Shown one piece after another: positions 11,101-26,564 of a stretch of DNA of 64,000 nt. The notes beneath the pieces are model-generated. The model did not search any database, was not told the origin of the DNA, and saw only the letters and a list, made by a program, of their open reading frames with translations. Numbering within the stretch: the stretch's first letter is position 1; each line of letters opens with the position of its first letter. The DNA comes from Elmis aenea (Eukaryota > Arthropoda > Insecta > Coleoptera > Elmidae). Made by a program: the position numbers and the translations under genes. The stretch is taken from NCBI GenBank assembly GCA_947652605.1, contig CANTFG010000261.1:62001-126000 (forward strand). Direction: 5' to 3'.

Positions 11101-12964
11101 GCGACTATTTCTAAACAATTTTAATTATTGATTTGTATATCACAGGAACAGTTTATCCATCGCCTCTTTACATGAATACAATTGTTTTGCATATGTCTTT
11201 CAATGAGCTGGTTTTAATTTTTAATAATTTCCTAAAAATACCGTGCTTTAGTTAATACATATGTTCCTTGAGCGACAATTTCGAAACAATTTTAATTATT
11301 GATTTGTATATCACAGGAACAGTTTATCCATCGCCTCTTTACATGAATACAATTGTTTAGCATATGTCTTTTAATGAGCTGGTATTAATTTTTAATAATT
11401 TCCTAAAAATACCGTGCTTTAGTTAATACATATGTTCCTTGTGCGACTATTTCGAAACAATTTCAATTATTGATTTGTATATGACAGGAACAGTTTATCC
11501 ATCGCCTCTTTACATGAATACAATTGTTTTGCATAAGTCTTTCAATGAGCTGGTTTTAATTTTTAATAATTTCCTAAAAATACCGTGCTTTAGTTAATAC
11601 ATATGTTCCTTGAGCGACTATTTCTAAACAATTTTAATTATTGATTTGTATATCACAGGAACAGTTTATCCATCGCCTCTTTACAGGAATACAATTGTTT
11701 TGCATATGTCTTTCAATGAGCTGGTTTTAATTTTTAATAATTTCCTAAAAATACCGTGCATTAGTTAATACATATGTTCCTTGAGCGACTATTTCTGAAC
11801 AATTTTAATTATTGATTTTTATATCACAGGAACAGTTTATCCATCGCCTCTTTACATGAATACAATTGTTTTGCACATGTCTTTCAATGAGCTGGTTTTA
11901 ATTTTTAATAATTTCCTAAAAATACCGTGCTTTAGTTAATACATATGTTCCTTGAGCGACTATTTCTAAACGATTTTAATTATTGATTTGAATATCACAG
12001 GAACAGTTTATCCATCGCCTCTTTACATGAATACAATTGTTTTGCATATGACTTTCAATGAGCTGGTTTTAATTTTTAATAATTTCCTAAAAATACCGTG
12101 CTTTAGTTAATACATATGTTCCTTGAGCGACTATTTCTAAACAATTTTAATTATTGATTTGTATATCACAGAAACAGTTTATCCATCGCCTCTTTACATT
12201 AATACAATTGTTTTGCATATGTCTTTCAATGAGCTGGTTTTAATTTTTAATAATTTCCTAAAAATACCATGCTTTAGTTAATACATATGTTCCTTGAGCG
12301 ACTATTTCTAAACAATTTTAATTATTGATTTGTATATCACAGGAACAGTTTATCCATCGCCTCTTTACAGGAATACAATTGTTTTGCATATGTCTTTCAA
12401 TGAGCTGGTTTTAATTTTTAATAATTTCCTAAATATACCGTGCATTAGTTAATACATATGTTCTTTGAGCGACTATTTCTGAACAATTTAAATTATTGAT
12501 TTGTATATCACAGGAACAGTTTATCCATCGCCTCTTTACATGAATACAATTGTTTTGCATATGTCTTTCAATGAGCTGGTTTTAATTTTTAATAATTTCC
12601 TAAAAATACCGTGCTTTAGATAATACATAAGTTCCTTGTGCGACTATTTCGAAACAATTTCAATTATTGATTTGTATATGACAGGAACAGTTTATCCATC
12701 GCCTCTTTACATGAATACAATTGTTTTGCATATGTCTTTCAATGAGCTGGTTTTAATTTTTAATAATTTCCTAAATATACCGTGCATTAGTTAATACATA
12801 TGTTCTTTGAGCGACTATTTCTGAACAATTTAAATTATTGATTTGTATATCACAGGAACAGTTTATCCATCGCCTCTTTACATGAATACAATTGTTTTGC
12901 ATATGTCTTTCAATGAGCTGGTTTTAATTTTTAATAATTTCCTAAAAATACCGTGCTTTAGATA

Positions 12965-15185
12965 ATACATATGTTCCTTGTGCGACTATTTCGAAACAAT
13001 TTCAATTATTGATTTGTATATCACAGGAACAGTTTATCTATCGCCTCTTTACATGAATACAATTGTTTTGCGTATGTCTTTTAATGAGCTGGTATTAATT
13101 TTTAATAATTTCCTAAAAATACCGTGCTTTAGTTAATACATATGTTCCTTGTGCGACTATTTCTAAACAATTTTAATTATTGATTTGTATATCACAGGAA
13201 CAGTTTATCCATCGCCTTTTTACATGAATAAATTTGTTTTGCATATGTCTTTCAATGAGCTGGTTTTAATTTTTAATAATTTCCTAAAAATACCGTGCTT
13301 TAGTTAATACATATGTTCCTTGTGCTACTATTTCGAAACAATTTCAATTATTGATTTGTATATCACAGGAACAGTTTATCAATCGCCTCTTTACATGAAT
13401 ACAATTGTTTTGCATATGTCTTTCAATGAGCTGGTATTAATTTTTAATAATTTCCTAAAAATACCGTGCTTTAGTTAATACATATGTTCCTTGTGCGACT
13501 ATTTCTAAACAATTTTAATTATTGATTTGTATATCACAGGAACAGTTTATCCATCGCCTTTTTACATGAATACAATTGTTTTGCATATGTCTTTCAATGA
13601 GCTGGTTTTAATTTTTAATAATTTCCTAAAAATACCGTGCTTTAGTTAATACAAATGTTCCTTGAGCGACTATTTCTAAACAATTTTAATTATTGATTTG
13701 TATATCACAGGAACAGTTTATCCATCGCCTCTTTACAGGAATACAATTGTTTTGCATATGTCTTTCAATGAGCTGGTTTTAATTTTTAATAATTTCCTAA
13801 AAATACCGTGCTTTAGTTAATACATATGTTCCTTGAGCGACTATTTCTAAACAATTTTAATTATTGATTTGTATATCACAGGAACAGTTTATCCATCGCC
13901 TCTTTACATGAATACAATTGTTTTGCATATGTCTTTCAATGAGCTGGTTTTAATTTTTAATAATTTCCTAAAAATACCGTGCATTAGTTAATACATATGT
14001 TCCTTGAGCGACTATTTCTGAACAATTTTAATTATTGATTTGTATATCACAGGAACAGTTTATCCATCGCCTCTTTACATGAATACAATTGTTTTGCATA
14101 TGTCTTTCAATGAGCTGGTTTTAATTTTTAATAATTTCCTAAAAATACCGTGCTTTAGTTAATACATATGTTCCTTGTGCGACTATTTCGAAACAATTTC
14201 AATTATTGATTTCTATATGACAGGAACAGTTTATCCATCGCCTCTTTACATGAATACAATTGTTTTGCATGTCTTTCAATGAGCTGGTTTTAATTTTTAA
14301 TAATTTCCTAAAAATACCGTGCATTAGTTAATACATATGTTCCTTGTGCGACTATTTCGAAACAATTTCAATTATTGATTTGTATATCACAGGAACAGTT
14401 TATCCATCGCCTCTTTACATGAATACAATTGTTTTGCATATGTCTTTCAATGAGCTGGTATTAATTTTTAATAATTTCCTAAAAATACCGTGCTTTAGTT
14501 AATACATATGTTCCTTGAGCGACTATTTCTAAACAATTTTAATTATTGATTTGTATATCACAGGAACAGTTTATCCATCGCCTCTTTACAGGAATACAAT
14601 TGTTTTGCATATGTCTTTCAATGAGCTGGTTTTAATTTTTAATAATTTCCTAAAAATACCTTGCTTTAGCTAATACATATGTTCCTTGAGCGACTATTTC
14701 TAAACAATTTTAATTATTGATTTGTATATCACAGGAACAGTTTATCCATCGCCTCTTTACAGGAATACAATTGTTTTGCATATGTCTTTCAATGAGCTGG
14801 TTTTAATTTTTAATAATTTCCTAAAAATACCGTGCATTAGTTAATACATATGTTCTTTGAGCGACTATTTCTGAACAATTTAAATTATTGATTTGTATAT
14901 CACAGGAACAGTTTATCCATCGCCTCTTTACATGAATACAATTGTTTTGCATATGTCTTTCAATGAGCTGGTTTTAATTTTTAATAATTTCCTAAAAATA
15001 CCGTGCTTTAGATAATACATATGTTCCTTGTGCGACTGTTTCGAAACAATTTTAATTATTGATTTGTATATGACAGGAACAGTTTATCCATCGCCTCTTT
15101 ACATGAATACAATTGTTTTGCATATGTCTTTCAATGAGCTGGTTTTAAATTTTAATAATTTCCTAAAAATACCGTGCATTAGTTA
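12965..15185. repeat. 13-monomer unit (2221 bp) restarting at 15186
   Basis: Opens with a tctatcg/gcgtatg monomer, then an aaaattg- or aaatttg-type monomer, then a gtgctac/tatcaatcg monomer, a gtgcg monomer and one with acaaatg. The same order restarts at 15186. The markers gcgtatg (13070, 15291) and gtgctac (13322, 15543) are both 2221 bp apart, which is 13 monomers minus a 2-bp deletion near 14268. Similarity is clear for the first eight or so monomers. The same cassette also occurs around 3.59-5.4 kb, where it carries the palindromic element, and around 24.6 kb. Confidence 0.85.
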
Positions 15186-18100
15186 ATACATATGTTCCTT
15201 GTGCGACTATTTCGAAACAATTTCAATTATTGATTTGTATATCACAGGAACAGTTTATCTATCGCCTCTTTACATGAATACAATTGTTTTGCGTATGTCT
15301 TTCAATGAGCTGGTATTAATTTTTAATAATTTCCTAAAAATACCGTGCTTTAGTTAATACATATGTTCCTTGTGCGACTATTTCTAAACAATTTTAATTA
15401 TTGATTTGTATATCACAGGAACAGTTTATCCATCGCCTTTTTACATGAATAAAATTGTTTTGCATATGTCTTTCAATGAGCTGGTTTTAATTTTTAATAA
15501 TTTCCTAAAAATACCGTGCTTTAGTTAATACATATGTTCCTTGTGCTACTATTTCGAAACAATTTCAATTATTGATTTGCATATCACAGGAACAGTTTAT
15601 CAATCGCCTCTTTACATGAATACAATTGTTTTGCATATGTCTTTCAATGAGCTGGTATTAATTTTTAATAATTTCCTAAAAATACCGTGCTTTAGTTAAT
15701 ACATATGTTCCTTGTGCGACTATTTCTAAACAATTTTAATTATTGATTTGTATATCACAGGAACAGTTTATCCATCGCCTCTTTACATGAATACAATTGT
15801 TTTGCATATGTCTTTCAATGAGCTGGTTTTAATTTTTGATAATTTCCTAAAAATACCGTGCTTTAGTTAATACAAATGTTCCTTGAGCGACTATTTCTAA
15901 ACAATTTTAATTATTGATTTGTATATCACAGGAACAGTTTATCCATCGCCTCTTTACAGGAATACAATTGTTTTGCATATGTCTTTCAATGAGCTGGTTT
16001 TAATTTTTAATAATTTCCTAAAAATACCGTGCTTTAGTTAATACATATGTTCCTTGAGCGACTATTTCTAAACAATTTTAATTATTGATTTGTATATCAC
16101 AGGAACAGTTTATCCATCGCCTCTTTACATGAATACAATTGTTTTGCATATGTCTTTCAATGAGCTGGTTTTAATTTTTAATAATTTCCTAAAAATACCG
16201 TGCATTAGTTAATACATATGTTCCTTGAGCGACTATTTCTGAACAATTTTAATTATTGATTTGTATATCACAGGAACAGTTTATCCATCGCCTCTTTACA
16301 TGAATACAATTGTTTTGCATATGTCTTTCAATAAGCTGGTTTTAATTTTTAATAATTTCCTAAAAATACCGTGCTTTAGTTAATACATATGTTCCTTGTG
16401 CGACTATTTCGAAACAATTTCAATTATTGATTTCTATATGACAGGAACAGTTTATCCATCGCCTCTTTACATGAATACAATTGTTTTGCATATGTCTTTC
16501 AATGAGCTGGTATTAATTTTTAATAATTTCCTAAAAATACCGTGCTTTAGTTAATACATATGTTCCTTGTGCGACTATTTCTAAACCATTTTAATTATTG
16601 ATTTGTATATCACAGGAACAGTTTATCCATCACCTTTTTACATGAATACAATTGTTTTGCATATGTCTTTCAATGAGCTGGTTTTAATTTTTAATAATTT
16701 CCTAAAAATACCGTGCTTTAGTTAATACATATGTTCCTTGAGCGACTATTTCGAAACAATTTTAATTATTGATTTGTATATCACAGGAACAGTTTATCCA
16801 TCGCCTCTTTACATGAATACAATTGTTTTGCATATGTCTTTCAATGAGCTGGTTTTAATTTTTAATAATTTCCTAAAAATACCGTGCTTTAGTTAATACA
16901 TATGTTCCTTGAGCGACTATTTCTGAACAATTTTAATTATTGATTTGTATGTCACAGAAACAGTTTATCCATCGCCTCTTTACAGGAATACAATTGTTTT
17001 GCATATGTCTTTCAATGAGCTGGTTTTAATTTTTAATAATTTCCTAAAAATACCGTGCTTTAGTTAATACATAATTATGTTCCTTGAGCGACTATTTCTG
17101 AACAATTTTAATTATTGATTTGTATATCACAGAAACAGTTTATCCATCGCCTCTTTACAGGAATACAATTGTTTTGCATATGTCTTTCAATGAGCTGGTT
17201 TTAATTTTTAAACATTTCCTAAAAATACCGTGCATTAGTTAATACATATGTTCCTTGAGCGACTATTTCTGAACAATTTTAATTATTGATTTGTATATCA
17301 CAGAAACAGTTTATCCATCGCCTCTTTACAGGAATACAATTGTTTTGCATATGTCTTTCAATGAGCTGGTTTTAATTTTTAATAATTTCCTAAATATACC
17401 GTGCTTTAGTTAATACATATGTTCCTTGAGCGACTATTTCTGAACAATTTTAATTATTGATTTGTATATCACAGAAACAGTTTATCCATCGCCTCTTTAC
17501 ATGAATACAATTGTTTTGCATATGTCTTTCAAAGAGCTGGTTTTAATTTTTACTAATTTCCTAAAAATACCGTGCTTTAGTTAATACATATGTTCCTTGT
17601 GCGACTATTTCGAAACAATTTCAATTATTGATTTGTATATGACAGGAACAGTTTATCCATCGTCTTTTTACATGAATAAAATTGTTTTGCATATGTCTTT
17701 CAATGAGCTGGTTTTAATTTTTAATAATTTCCTAAAAATACCGTGCTTTAGTTAATACATATGTTCCTTGAGCGACTGTTTCTAAACAATTTTAATTATT
17801 GATTTGTATATCACAGGAACAGTTTATCCATCGCCTCTTTACAGGAATACAATTTTTTTGCATATGTCTTTCAATGAGCTGGTTTTAATTTTTAATAATT
17901 TCCTAAAAATACCGTGCATTAGTTAATACATATGTTCCTTAAGCGACTATTTCTGAACAATTTTAATTATTGATTTGTATATGACAGGAACAGTATATCC
18001 ATCGCCTCTTTACATGAATACAATTGTTTTGCATATGTCTTTCAATGAGCTGGTTTTAATTTTTAATAATTTCCTAAAAATACCGTGCTTTAGTTAATAC

Positions 18101-19464
18101 ATATGTTCCTTGAGCGACTATTTCGAAACAATTTTAATTATTGATTTGTATATCACAGGAACAGTTTATTTATCGCCTCTTTACATGAATACAATTGTTT
18201 TGCATATGTCTTTCAATGAGCTGGTTTTAATTTTTAATAATTTCCTAAAAATACCGTGCTTTAGTTAATACATATGTTCCTTGAGCGACTATTTCGAAAC
18301 AATTTTAATTATTGATTTGTATATCACAGGAACAGTTTATCCATCGCCTCTTTACATGAATACAATGGTTTTGCATATGTCTTTCAATGAGCTGGTTTTA
18401 ATTTTTAATAATTTCCTAAAAATACCGTGCTTTAGTTAATACATATGTTCCTTGAGCGACTATTTCTAAACAATTTTAATTATTGATTTGTATATGACAG
18501 GAACAGTTTATCCATTGCCTCTTTACATGAATACAATTGTTTTGCATATGTCTTTCAATGAGCTGGTTTTAATTTTTAATAATTTCCTAAAAATACCGTG
18601 CTTTAGTTAATACATATGTTCCTTGAGCGACTATTTCTAAACAATTTTAATTATTGATTTGTATATCACAGGAACAGTTTATCCATCGCCTCTTTACATG
18701 AATAAAATTGTTTTGCATATGTCTTTCAATGAGCTGGTTTTAATTTTTAATAATTTCCTAAAAATACCGTGCTTTAGTTAATACATATGTTCCTTGAGCG
18801 ACTATTTCGAAACAATTTTAATTATTGATTTGTATATTACAGGAACAGTTTATCCATCGCCTCTTTACATGAATACAATTGTTTTGCATATGTCTTTCAA
18901 TGAGCTGGTTTTAATTTTTAATAATTTCCTAAAAATACCGTGCTTTAGTTAATACATATGTTCCTTGAGCGACTATTTCTGAACAATTTTAATTATTGAT
19001 TTGTATGTCACAGAAACAGTTTATCCATCGCCTCTTTACATGAATACAATTGTTTTGCATATGTCTTTCAATGAGCTGGTATTAATTTTTAATAATTTCC
19101 TAAAAATACCGTGCTTTAGTTAATACATATGTTCCTTGAGCGACTATTTCTAAACAATTTTAATTATTGATTTGTATATCACAGGAACAGTTTATCCATC
19201 GCCTCTTTACATGAATACAATTGTTTTGCATATGTCTTTTAATGAGCTGGTTTTAATTTTTAATAATTTCCTAAAAATACCGTGCTTTAGTTAATACATA
19301 TGTTCCTTGAGCGACTATTTCTAAACAATTTTAATTATTGATTTGTATATCACAGGAACAGTTTATCCATCGCCTCTTTACAGGAATACAATTGTTTTGC
19401 ATATGTCTTTCAATGAGCTGGTTTTAATTTTTAATAATTTCCTAAAAATACCGTGCATTAGTTA

Positions 19465-22400
19465 ATACATATGTTCTTTGAGCGACTATTTCTGAACAAT
19501 TTTAATTATTGATTTGTATGTATATCACAGGAACAGTTTATCCATCGCCTCTTTACATGAATACAATTGTTTTGCATATGTCTTTCAATGAGCTGGTTTT
19601 AATTTTTAATAATTTCCTAAAAATACCGTGCTTTAGTTAATACATATGTTCCTTGTGCGACTATTTCGAAACAATTTCAATTATTGATTTGTATATGACA
19701 GGAACAGTTTATCCATCGCCTCTTTACATGAATACAATTGTTTTGCATATGTCTTTTAATGAGCTGGTTTTAATTTTTAATAATTTCCTAAAAATACCGT
19801 GCATTAGTTAATACATATGTTCCTTGTGCGACTATTTCGAAACAATTTCAATTATTGATTTGTATATCACAGGAACAGTTTATCTATCGCCTCTTTACAT
19901 GAATACAATTGTTTTGCATATGTCTTTCAATGAGCTGGTTTTAATTTTTAATAATTTCCTAAAAATACCGTGCTTTAGTTAATACATATGTTCCTTGAGC
20001 GACTATTTCTGAACAATTTTAATTATTGATTTGTATATCACAGGAACAGTTTATCCATCGCCTCTTTACAGGAATACAATTGTTTTGCATATGTCTTTCA
20101 ATGAGCTGGTTTTAATTTTTAATAATTTCCTAAAAATACCGTGCTTTAGTTAATACATATGTTCCTTGAGCGACTATTTCTGAACAATTTTAATTATTGA
20201 TTTGTATATCACAGAAACAGTTTATCCATCGCCTCTTTACATGAATACAATTGTTTTGCATATGTCTTTCAAAGAGCTGGTTTTAATTTTTACTAATTTC
20301 CTAAAAATACCGTGCTTTAGTTAATACATATGTTCCTTGTGCGACTATTTCGAAACAATTTCAATTATTGATTTGTATATGACAGGAACAGTTTATCCAT
20401 CGCCTTTTTACATGAATAAAATTGTTTTGCATATGTCTTTCAATGAGCTGGTTTTAATTTTTAATAATTTCCTAAAAATACCGTGCTTTAGTTAATACAT
20501 ATGTTCCTTGTGCGACTATTTTGAAACAATTTCAATTATTGATTTGTATATGACAGGAACAGTTTATCCATCGCTTCTTTACATGAATACAATTGTTTTG
20601 CATATGTCTTTCAATGAGCTGGTTTTATTTTTTAATAATTTCCTAAAAATACCGTGCTTTAGTTAATACATATGTTCCTTGAGCGACTATTTCTAAACAA
20701 TTTTAATTATTGATTTGTATATCACAGGAACAGTTTATCCATCGCTTCTTTACATGAATACAATTGTTTTGCATATGTCTTTCAATGAGCTGGTTTTATT
20801 TTTTAATAATTTCCTAAAAATACCGTGCTTTAGTTAATACATATGTTCCTTGTGCGACTATTTCGAAACAATTTCAATTATTGATTTGTATATGACAGGA
20901 ACAGTTTATCCATCGCCTCTTTACATGAATACAATTGTTTTGCATATGTCTTTCAATGAGCTGGTTTTAATTTTTAATAATTTCCTAAAAATACCGTGCT
21001 TTAGTTAATACATATGTTCCTTGAGCGACTATTTCTAAACAATTTTAATTATTGATTTGTATATCACAGGAACAGTTTATCCATCGCCTCTTTACAGGAA
21101 TACATTTGTTTTGCATATGTCTTTCAATGAGCTGGTTTTAATTTTTAATAATTTCCTAAAAATACCGTGCTTTAGTTAATACATATGTTCCTTGAGCGAC
21201 TATTTCTGAACAATTTTAATTATTGATTTGTATATCACAGGAACAGTTTATCCATCGCCTCTTTACATGAATACAATTGTTTTGCATATGTCTTTCAATG
21301 AGCTGGTTTTAATTTTTAATAATTTCCCAAAAATACTGTGCTTTAGTTAATACATAATGTTCCTTGAGCGACTATTTCTAAACAATTTTAATTATTGATT
21401 TGTATATCACAGGAACAGTTTATCCATCGCCTCTTTACAGGAATACAATTGTTTTGCATATGTCTTTCAATGAGCTGGTTTTAATTTTTAATAATTTCCT
21501 AAAAATACCGTGCATTAGTTAATACATATGTTCTTTGAGCGACTATTTCTGAACAATTTTAATTATTGATTTGTATGTATATCACAGGAACAGTTTATCC
21601 ATCGCCTCTTTACATGAATACAATTGTTTTGCATATGTCTTTCAATGAGCTGGTATTAATTTTTAATAATTTCCTAAAAATACCGTGCTTTAGTTAATAC
21701 ATATGTTCCTTGTGCGACTATTTCGAAACAATTTCAATTATTGATTTGTATATGACAAGAACAGTTTATCCATCGCCTCTTTACATGAATACAATTGTTT
21801 TGCATATGTCTTTCAATGAGCTGGTTTTAATTTTTAATAATTTCCTAAAAATACCGTGCATTAGTTAATACATATGTTCCTTGTGCGACTATTTCGAAAC
21901 AATTTCAATTATTGATTTGTATATCACAGGAACAGTTTATCTATCGCCTCTTTACATGAATACAATTGTTTTGCATATGTCTTTCAATGAGCTGGTTTTA
22001 ATTTTTAATAATTTCCTAAAAATACCGTGCATTAGTTAATACATATGTTCCTTGAGCGACTATTTCGAAACAATTTTAATTATTGATTTGTATATCACAG
22101 GAACAGTTTATCCATCGCCTCTTTACATGTATACAATTGTTTTGCATATGTCTTTCAATGAGCTGGTTTTAATTTTTAATAATTTCCTAAAAATACCGTG
22201 CTTTAGTTAATACATATGTTCCTTGAGCGACTATTTCTAAACAATTTTAATTATTGATTTGTATATGACAGAAACAGTATATCCATCACCTCTTTACATG
22301 AATACAATTGTTTTGCATATGTCTTTCAATGAGCTGGTTTTAATTTTTAATAATTTCCTAAAAATACCGTGCTTTAGTTAATACATATGTTCCTTGAGCG

Positions 22401-23577
22401 ACTATTTCGAAACAATTTTAATTATTGATTTGTATATCACAGGAACAGTTTATTTATCGCCTCTTTACATGAATACAATTGTTTTGCATATGTCTTTCAA
22501 TGAGCTGGTTTTAATTTTTAATAATTTCCTAAAAATACCGTGCTTTAGTTAATACATATGTTCCTTGAGCGACTATTTCGAAACAATTTTAATTATTGAT
22601 TTGTATATCACAGGAACAGTTTATCCATCGCCTCTTTACATGAATACAATTGTTTTGCATATGTCTTTCAATGAGCTGGTTTTAATTTTTAATAATTTCC
22701 TAAAAATACCGTGCTTTAGTTAATACATATGTTCCTTGAGCGACTATTTCTAAACAATTTTAATTATTGATTTGTATATGACAGGAACAGTTTATCCATT
22801 GCCTCTTTACATGAATACAATTGTTTTGCATATGTCTTTCAATGAGCTGGTTTTAATTTTTAATAATTTCCTAAAAATACCGTGCTTTAGTTAATACATA
22901 TGTTCCTTGAGCGACTATTTCGAAACAATTTTAATTATTGATTTGTATATCACAGGAACAGTTTATCCATCGCCTCTTTACATGAATACAATTGTTTTGC
23001 ATATGTCTTTCAATGAGCTGGTTTTAATTTTTAATAATTTCCTAAAAATACCGTGCTTTAGTTAATACATATGTTCCTTGAGCGACTATTTCTGAACAAT
23101 TTTAATTATTGATTTGTATGTCACAGAAACAGTTTATCCATCGCCTCTTTACATGAATACAATTGTTTTGCATATGTCTTTCAATGAGCTGGTATTAATT
23201 TTTAATAATTTCCTAAAAATACCGTGCTTTAGTTAATACATATGTTCCTTGAGCGACTATTTCTAAACAATTTTAATTATTGATTTGTATATCACAGGAA
23301 CAGTTTATTTATCGCCTCTTTACAGGAATACAATTGTTTTGCATATGTCTTTCAATGAGCTGGTTTTAATTTTTAATAATTTCCTAAAAATACCGTGCTT
23401 TAGTTAATACATATGTTCCTTGAGCGACTATTTTTAAACAATTTTAATTATTGATTTGTATATCACAGGAACAGTTTATCCATCGCCTCTTTACAGGAAT
23501 ACAATTGTTTTGCATATGTCTTTCAATGAGCTGGTTTTAATTTTTAATAATTTCCTAAAAATACCGTGCATTAGTTA
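19465..23577. repeat. Two 12-monomer intervals bounded by the 4-bp-duplication monomer
   Basis: Marker monomers start at 19465, 21522 and 23578 (spacing 2057 and 2056 bp: 12 monomers plus 4 bp, with one extra base near 21350). The first three monomers agree between intervals but the interiors do not. The first interval holds the aaagag/actaattt, cctttttac, ttttgaaac and cgcttc series also seen near 33.2, 41.3, 46.8 and 53.6 kb. The second holds the agtatatcc, tttatcg, cattgcc and tgtcac series of the 13-mer at 35 kb. Equal spacing is therefore not simple tandem duplication here. Confidence 0.8.
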
Positions 23578-26488
23578 ATACATATGTTCTTTGAGCGACT
23601 ATTTCTGAACAATTTTAATTATTGATTTGTATGTATATCACAGGAACAGTTTATCCATCGCCTCTTTACATGAATACAATTGTTTTGCATATGTCTTTCA
23701 ATGAGCTGGTTTTAATTTTTAATAATTTCCTAAAAATACCGTGCTTTAGTTAATACATATGTTCCTTGTGCGACTATTTCGAAACAATTTCAATTATTGA
23801 TTTGTATATGACAGGAACAGTTTATCCATCGCCTCTTTACATGAATACAATTGTTTTGCATATGTCTTTCAATGAGCTGGTTTTAATTTTTAATAATTTC
23901 CTAAAAATACCGTGCTTTAGTTAATACATATGTTCCTTGAGCGACTATTTCTAAACAATTTTAATTATTGATTTGTATATGACAGGAACAGTATATCCAT
24001 CGCCTCTTTACATGAATACAATTGTTTTGCATATGTCTTTTAATGAGCTGGTTTTAATTTTTAATAATTTCCTAAAAATACCGTGCTTTAGTTAATACAT
24101 ATGTTCCTTGAGCGACTATTTCGAAACAATTTTAATTATTGATTTGTATATCACAGGAACAGTTTATTTATCGCCTCTTTACATGAATACAATTGTTTTG
24201 CATATGTCTTTCAATGAGCTGGTTTTAATTTTTAATAATTTCCTAAAAATACCGTGCTTTAGTTAATACATATGTTCCTTGAGCGACTATTTCGAAACAA
24301 TTTTAATTATTGATTTGTATATCACAGGAACAGTTTATCCATCGCCTCTTTACATGAATACAATTGTTTTGCATATGTCTTTTAATGAGCTGGTATTAAT
24401 TTTTAATAATTTCCTAAAAATACCGTGCTTTAGTTAATACATATGTTCCTTGTGCGACTATTTCTAAACAATTTTAATTATTGATTTGTATATCACAGGA
24501 ACAGTTTATCCATCGCCTTTTTACATGAATAAAATTGTTTTGCATATGTCTTTCAATGAGCTGGTTTTAATTTTTAATAATTTCCTAAAAATACCGTGCA
24601 TTAGTTAATACATATGTTCCTTGTGCGACTATTTCGAAACAATTTCAATTATTGATTTGTATATCACAGGAACAGTTTATCTATCGCCTCTTTACATGAA
24701 TACAATTGTTTTGCGTATGTCTTTTAATGAGCTGGTATTAATTTTTAATAATTTCCTAAAAATACCGTGCTTTAGTTAATACATATGTTCCTTGTGCGAC
24801 TATTTCTAAACAATTTTAATTATTGATTTGTATATCACAGGAACAGTTTATCCATCGCCTTTTTACATGAATAAAATTGTTTTGCATATGTCTTTCAATG
24901 AGCTGGTTTTAATTTTTAATAATTTCCTAAAAATACCGTGCTTTAGTTAATACATATGTTCCTTGTGCTACTATTTCGAAACAATTTCAATTATTGATTT
25001 GTTTATCACAGGAACAGTTTATCAATCGCCTCTTTACATGAATACAATTGTTTTGCATATGTCTTTCAATGAGCTGGTTTTAATTTTTAATAATTTCCTA
25101 AAAATACCGTGCATTAGTTAATGCATATGTTCCTTGTGCGACTATTTCGAAACAATTTCAATTATTGATTTGTATATCACAGGAACAGTTTATCTATCGC
25201 TTCTTTACATGAATACAATTGTTTTGCATATGTCTTTCAATGAGCTGGTTTTAATTTTTAATAATTTCCTAAAAATACCGTGCATTAGTTAATACATATG
25301 TTCCTTGTGCGACTATTTCGAAACAATTTCAATTATTGATTTGTATATCACAGGAACAGTTTATCCATCGCCTCTTTACATGAATACAATTGTTTTGCAT
25401 ATGTCTTTCAATGAGCTGGTTTTAATTTTTAATAATTTCCTAAAAATACCGTGCTTTAGTTAATACATATGTTCCTTGAGCGACTATTTCTAAACAATTT
25501 TAATTATTGATTTGTATATGACAGGAACAGTATATCCATCGCCTCTTTACATGAATACAATTGTTTTGCATATGTCTTTCAATGAGCTGGTTTTAATTTT
25601 TAATAATTTCCTAAAAATACCGTGCTTTAGTTAATACATATGTTCCTTGAGCGACTATTTCTAAACAATTTTAATTATTGATTTGTATATGACAGGAACA
25701 GTTTATCCATCGCCTCTTTACATGAATACAATTGTTTTGCATATGTCTTTCAATAAGCTGGTTTTAATTTTTAATAATTTCCTAAAAATACCGTGCTTTA
25801 GTTAATACATATGTTCCTTGAGCGACTATTTCTAAACAATTTTAATTATTGATTTGTATATCACAGGAACAGTTTATCCATCGCCTCTTTACATGAATAA
25901 AATTGTTTTGCATATGTCTTTCAATGAGCTGGTATTAATTTTTAATAATTTCCTAAAAATACCGTGCTTTAGTTAATACATATGTTCCTTGAGCGACTAT
26001 TTCGAAACAATTTTAATTATTGATTTGTATATCACAGGAACAGTTTATCCATCGCCTCTTTACATGAATACAATTGTTTTGCATATGTCTTTCAATGAGC
26101 TGGTATTAATTTTTAATAATTTCCTAAAAGTACCGTGCTTTAGTTAATACATATGTTCCTTGAGCGACTATTTCTGAACAATTTCAATTATTGATTTGTA
26201 TATCACAGGAACAGTTTATCTATCGCCTCTTTACATGAATACAATTGTTTTGCATATGTCTTTCAATGAGCTGGTTTTAATTTTTAATAATTTCCTAAAA
26301 ATACCGTGCTTTAGTTAATACATATGTTCCTTGAGCGACAATTTCGAAACAATTTTAATTATTGATTTGTATATCACAGGAACAGTTTATCCATCGCCTC
26401 TTTACATGAATACAATTGTTTTGCATATGTCTTTCAATAAGCTGGTATTAATTTTTAATAATTTCCTAAAAATACCGTGCTTTAGTTA

Positions 26489-26564
26489 ATACATATGTTC
26501 CTTGAGCGACTATTTCTGAACAATTTAAATTATTGATTTGTATATGACAGGAACAGTTTATCCA
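26489..26564. repeat. Truncated monomer, 76 bp
   Basis: A normal monomer start runs to tccatcgc and then joins directly to atatgttcc of the next unit, losing 95 bp (offsets about 81-171 and 1-4, ambiguous by one shared C). Its left part is of the ctgaac/tttaaatt/tgacagg type. Confidence 0.93.

Noticed and set aside
19465..23577. A 12-mer higher-order repeat duplicated in tandem
   Set aside because: Boundary monomers are equally spaced, but the interiors belong to different monomer series, so equal length is coincidental or the result of exchange.
26489..26564. Another transposon insertion or excision footprint at the short monomer
   Set aside because: No foreign bases, inverted repeat or target duplication; the junction is a plain 95-bp deletion with at most 1 bp of shared sequence.
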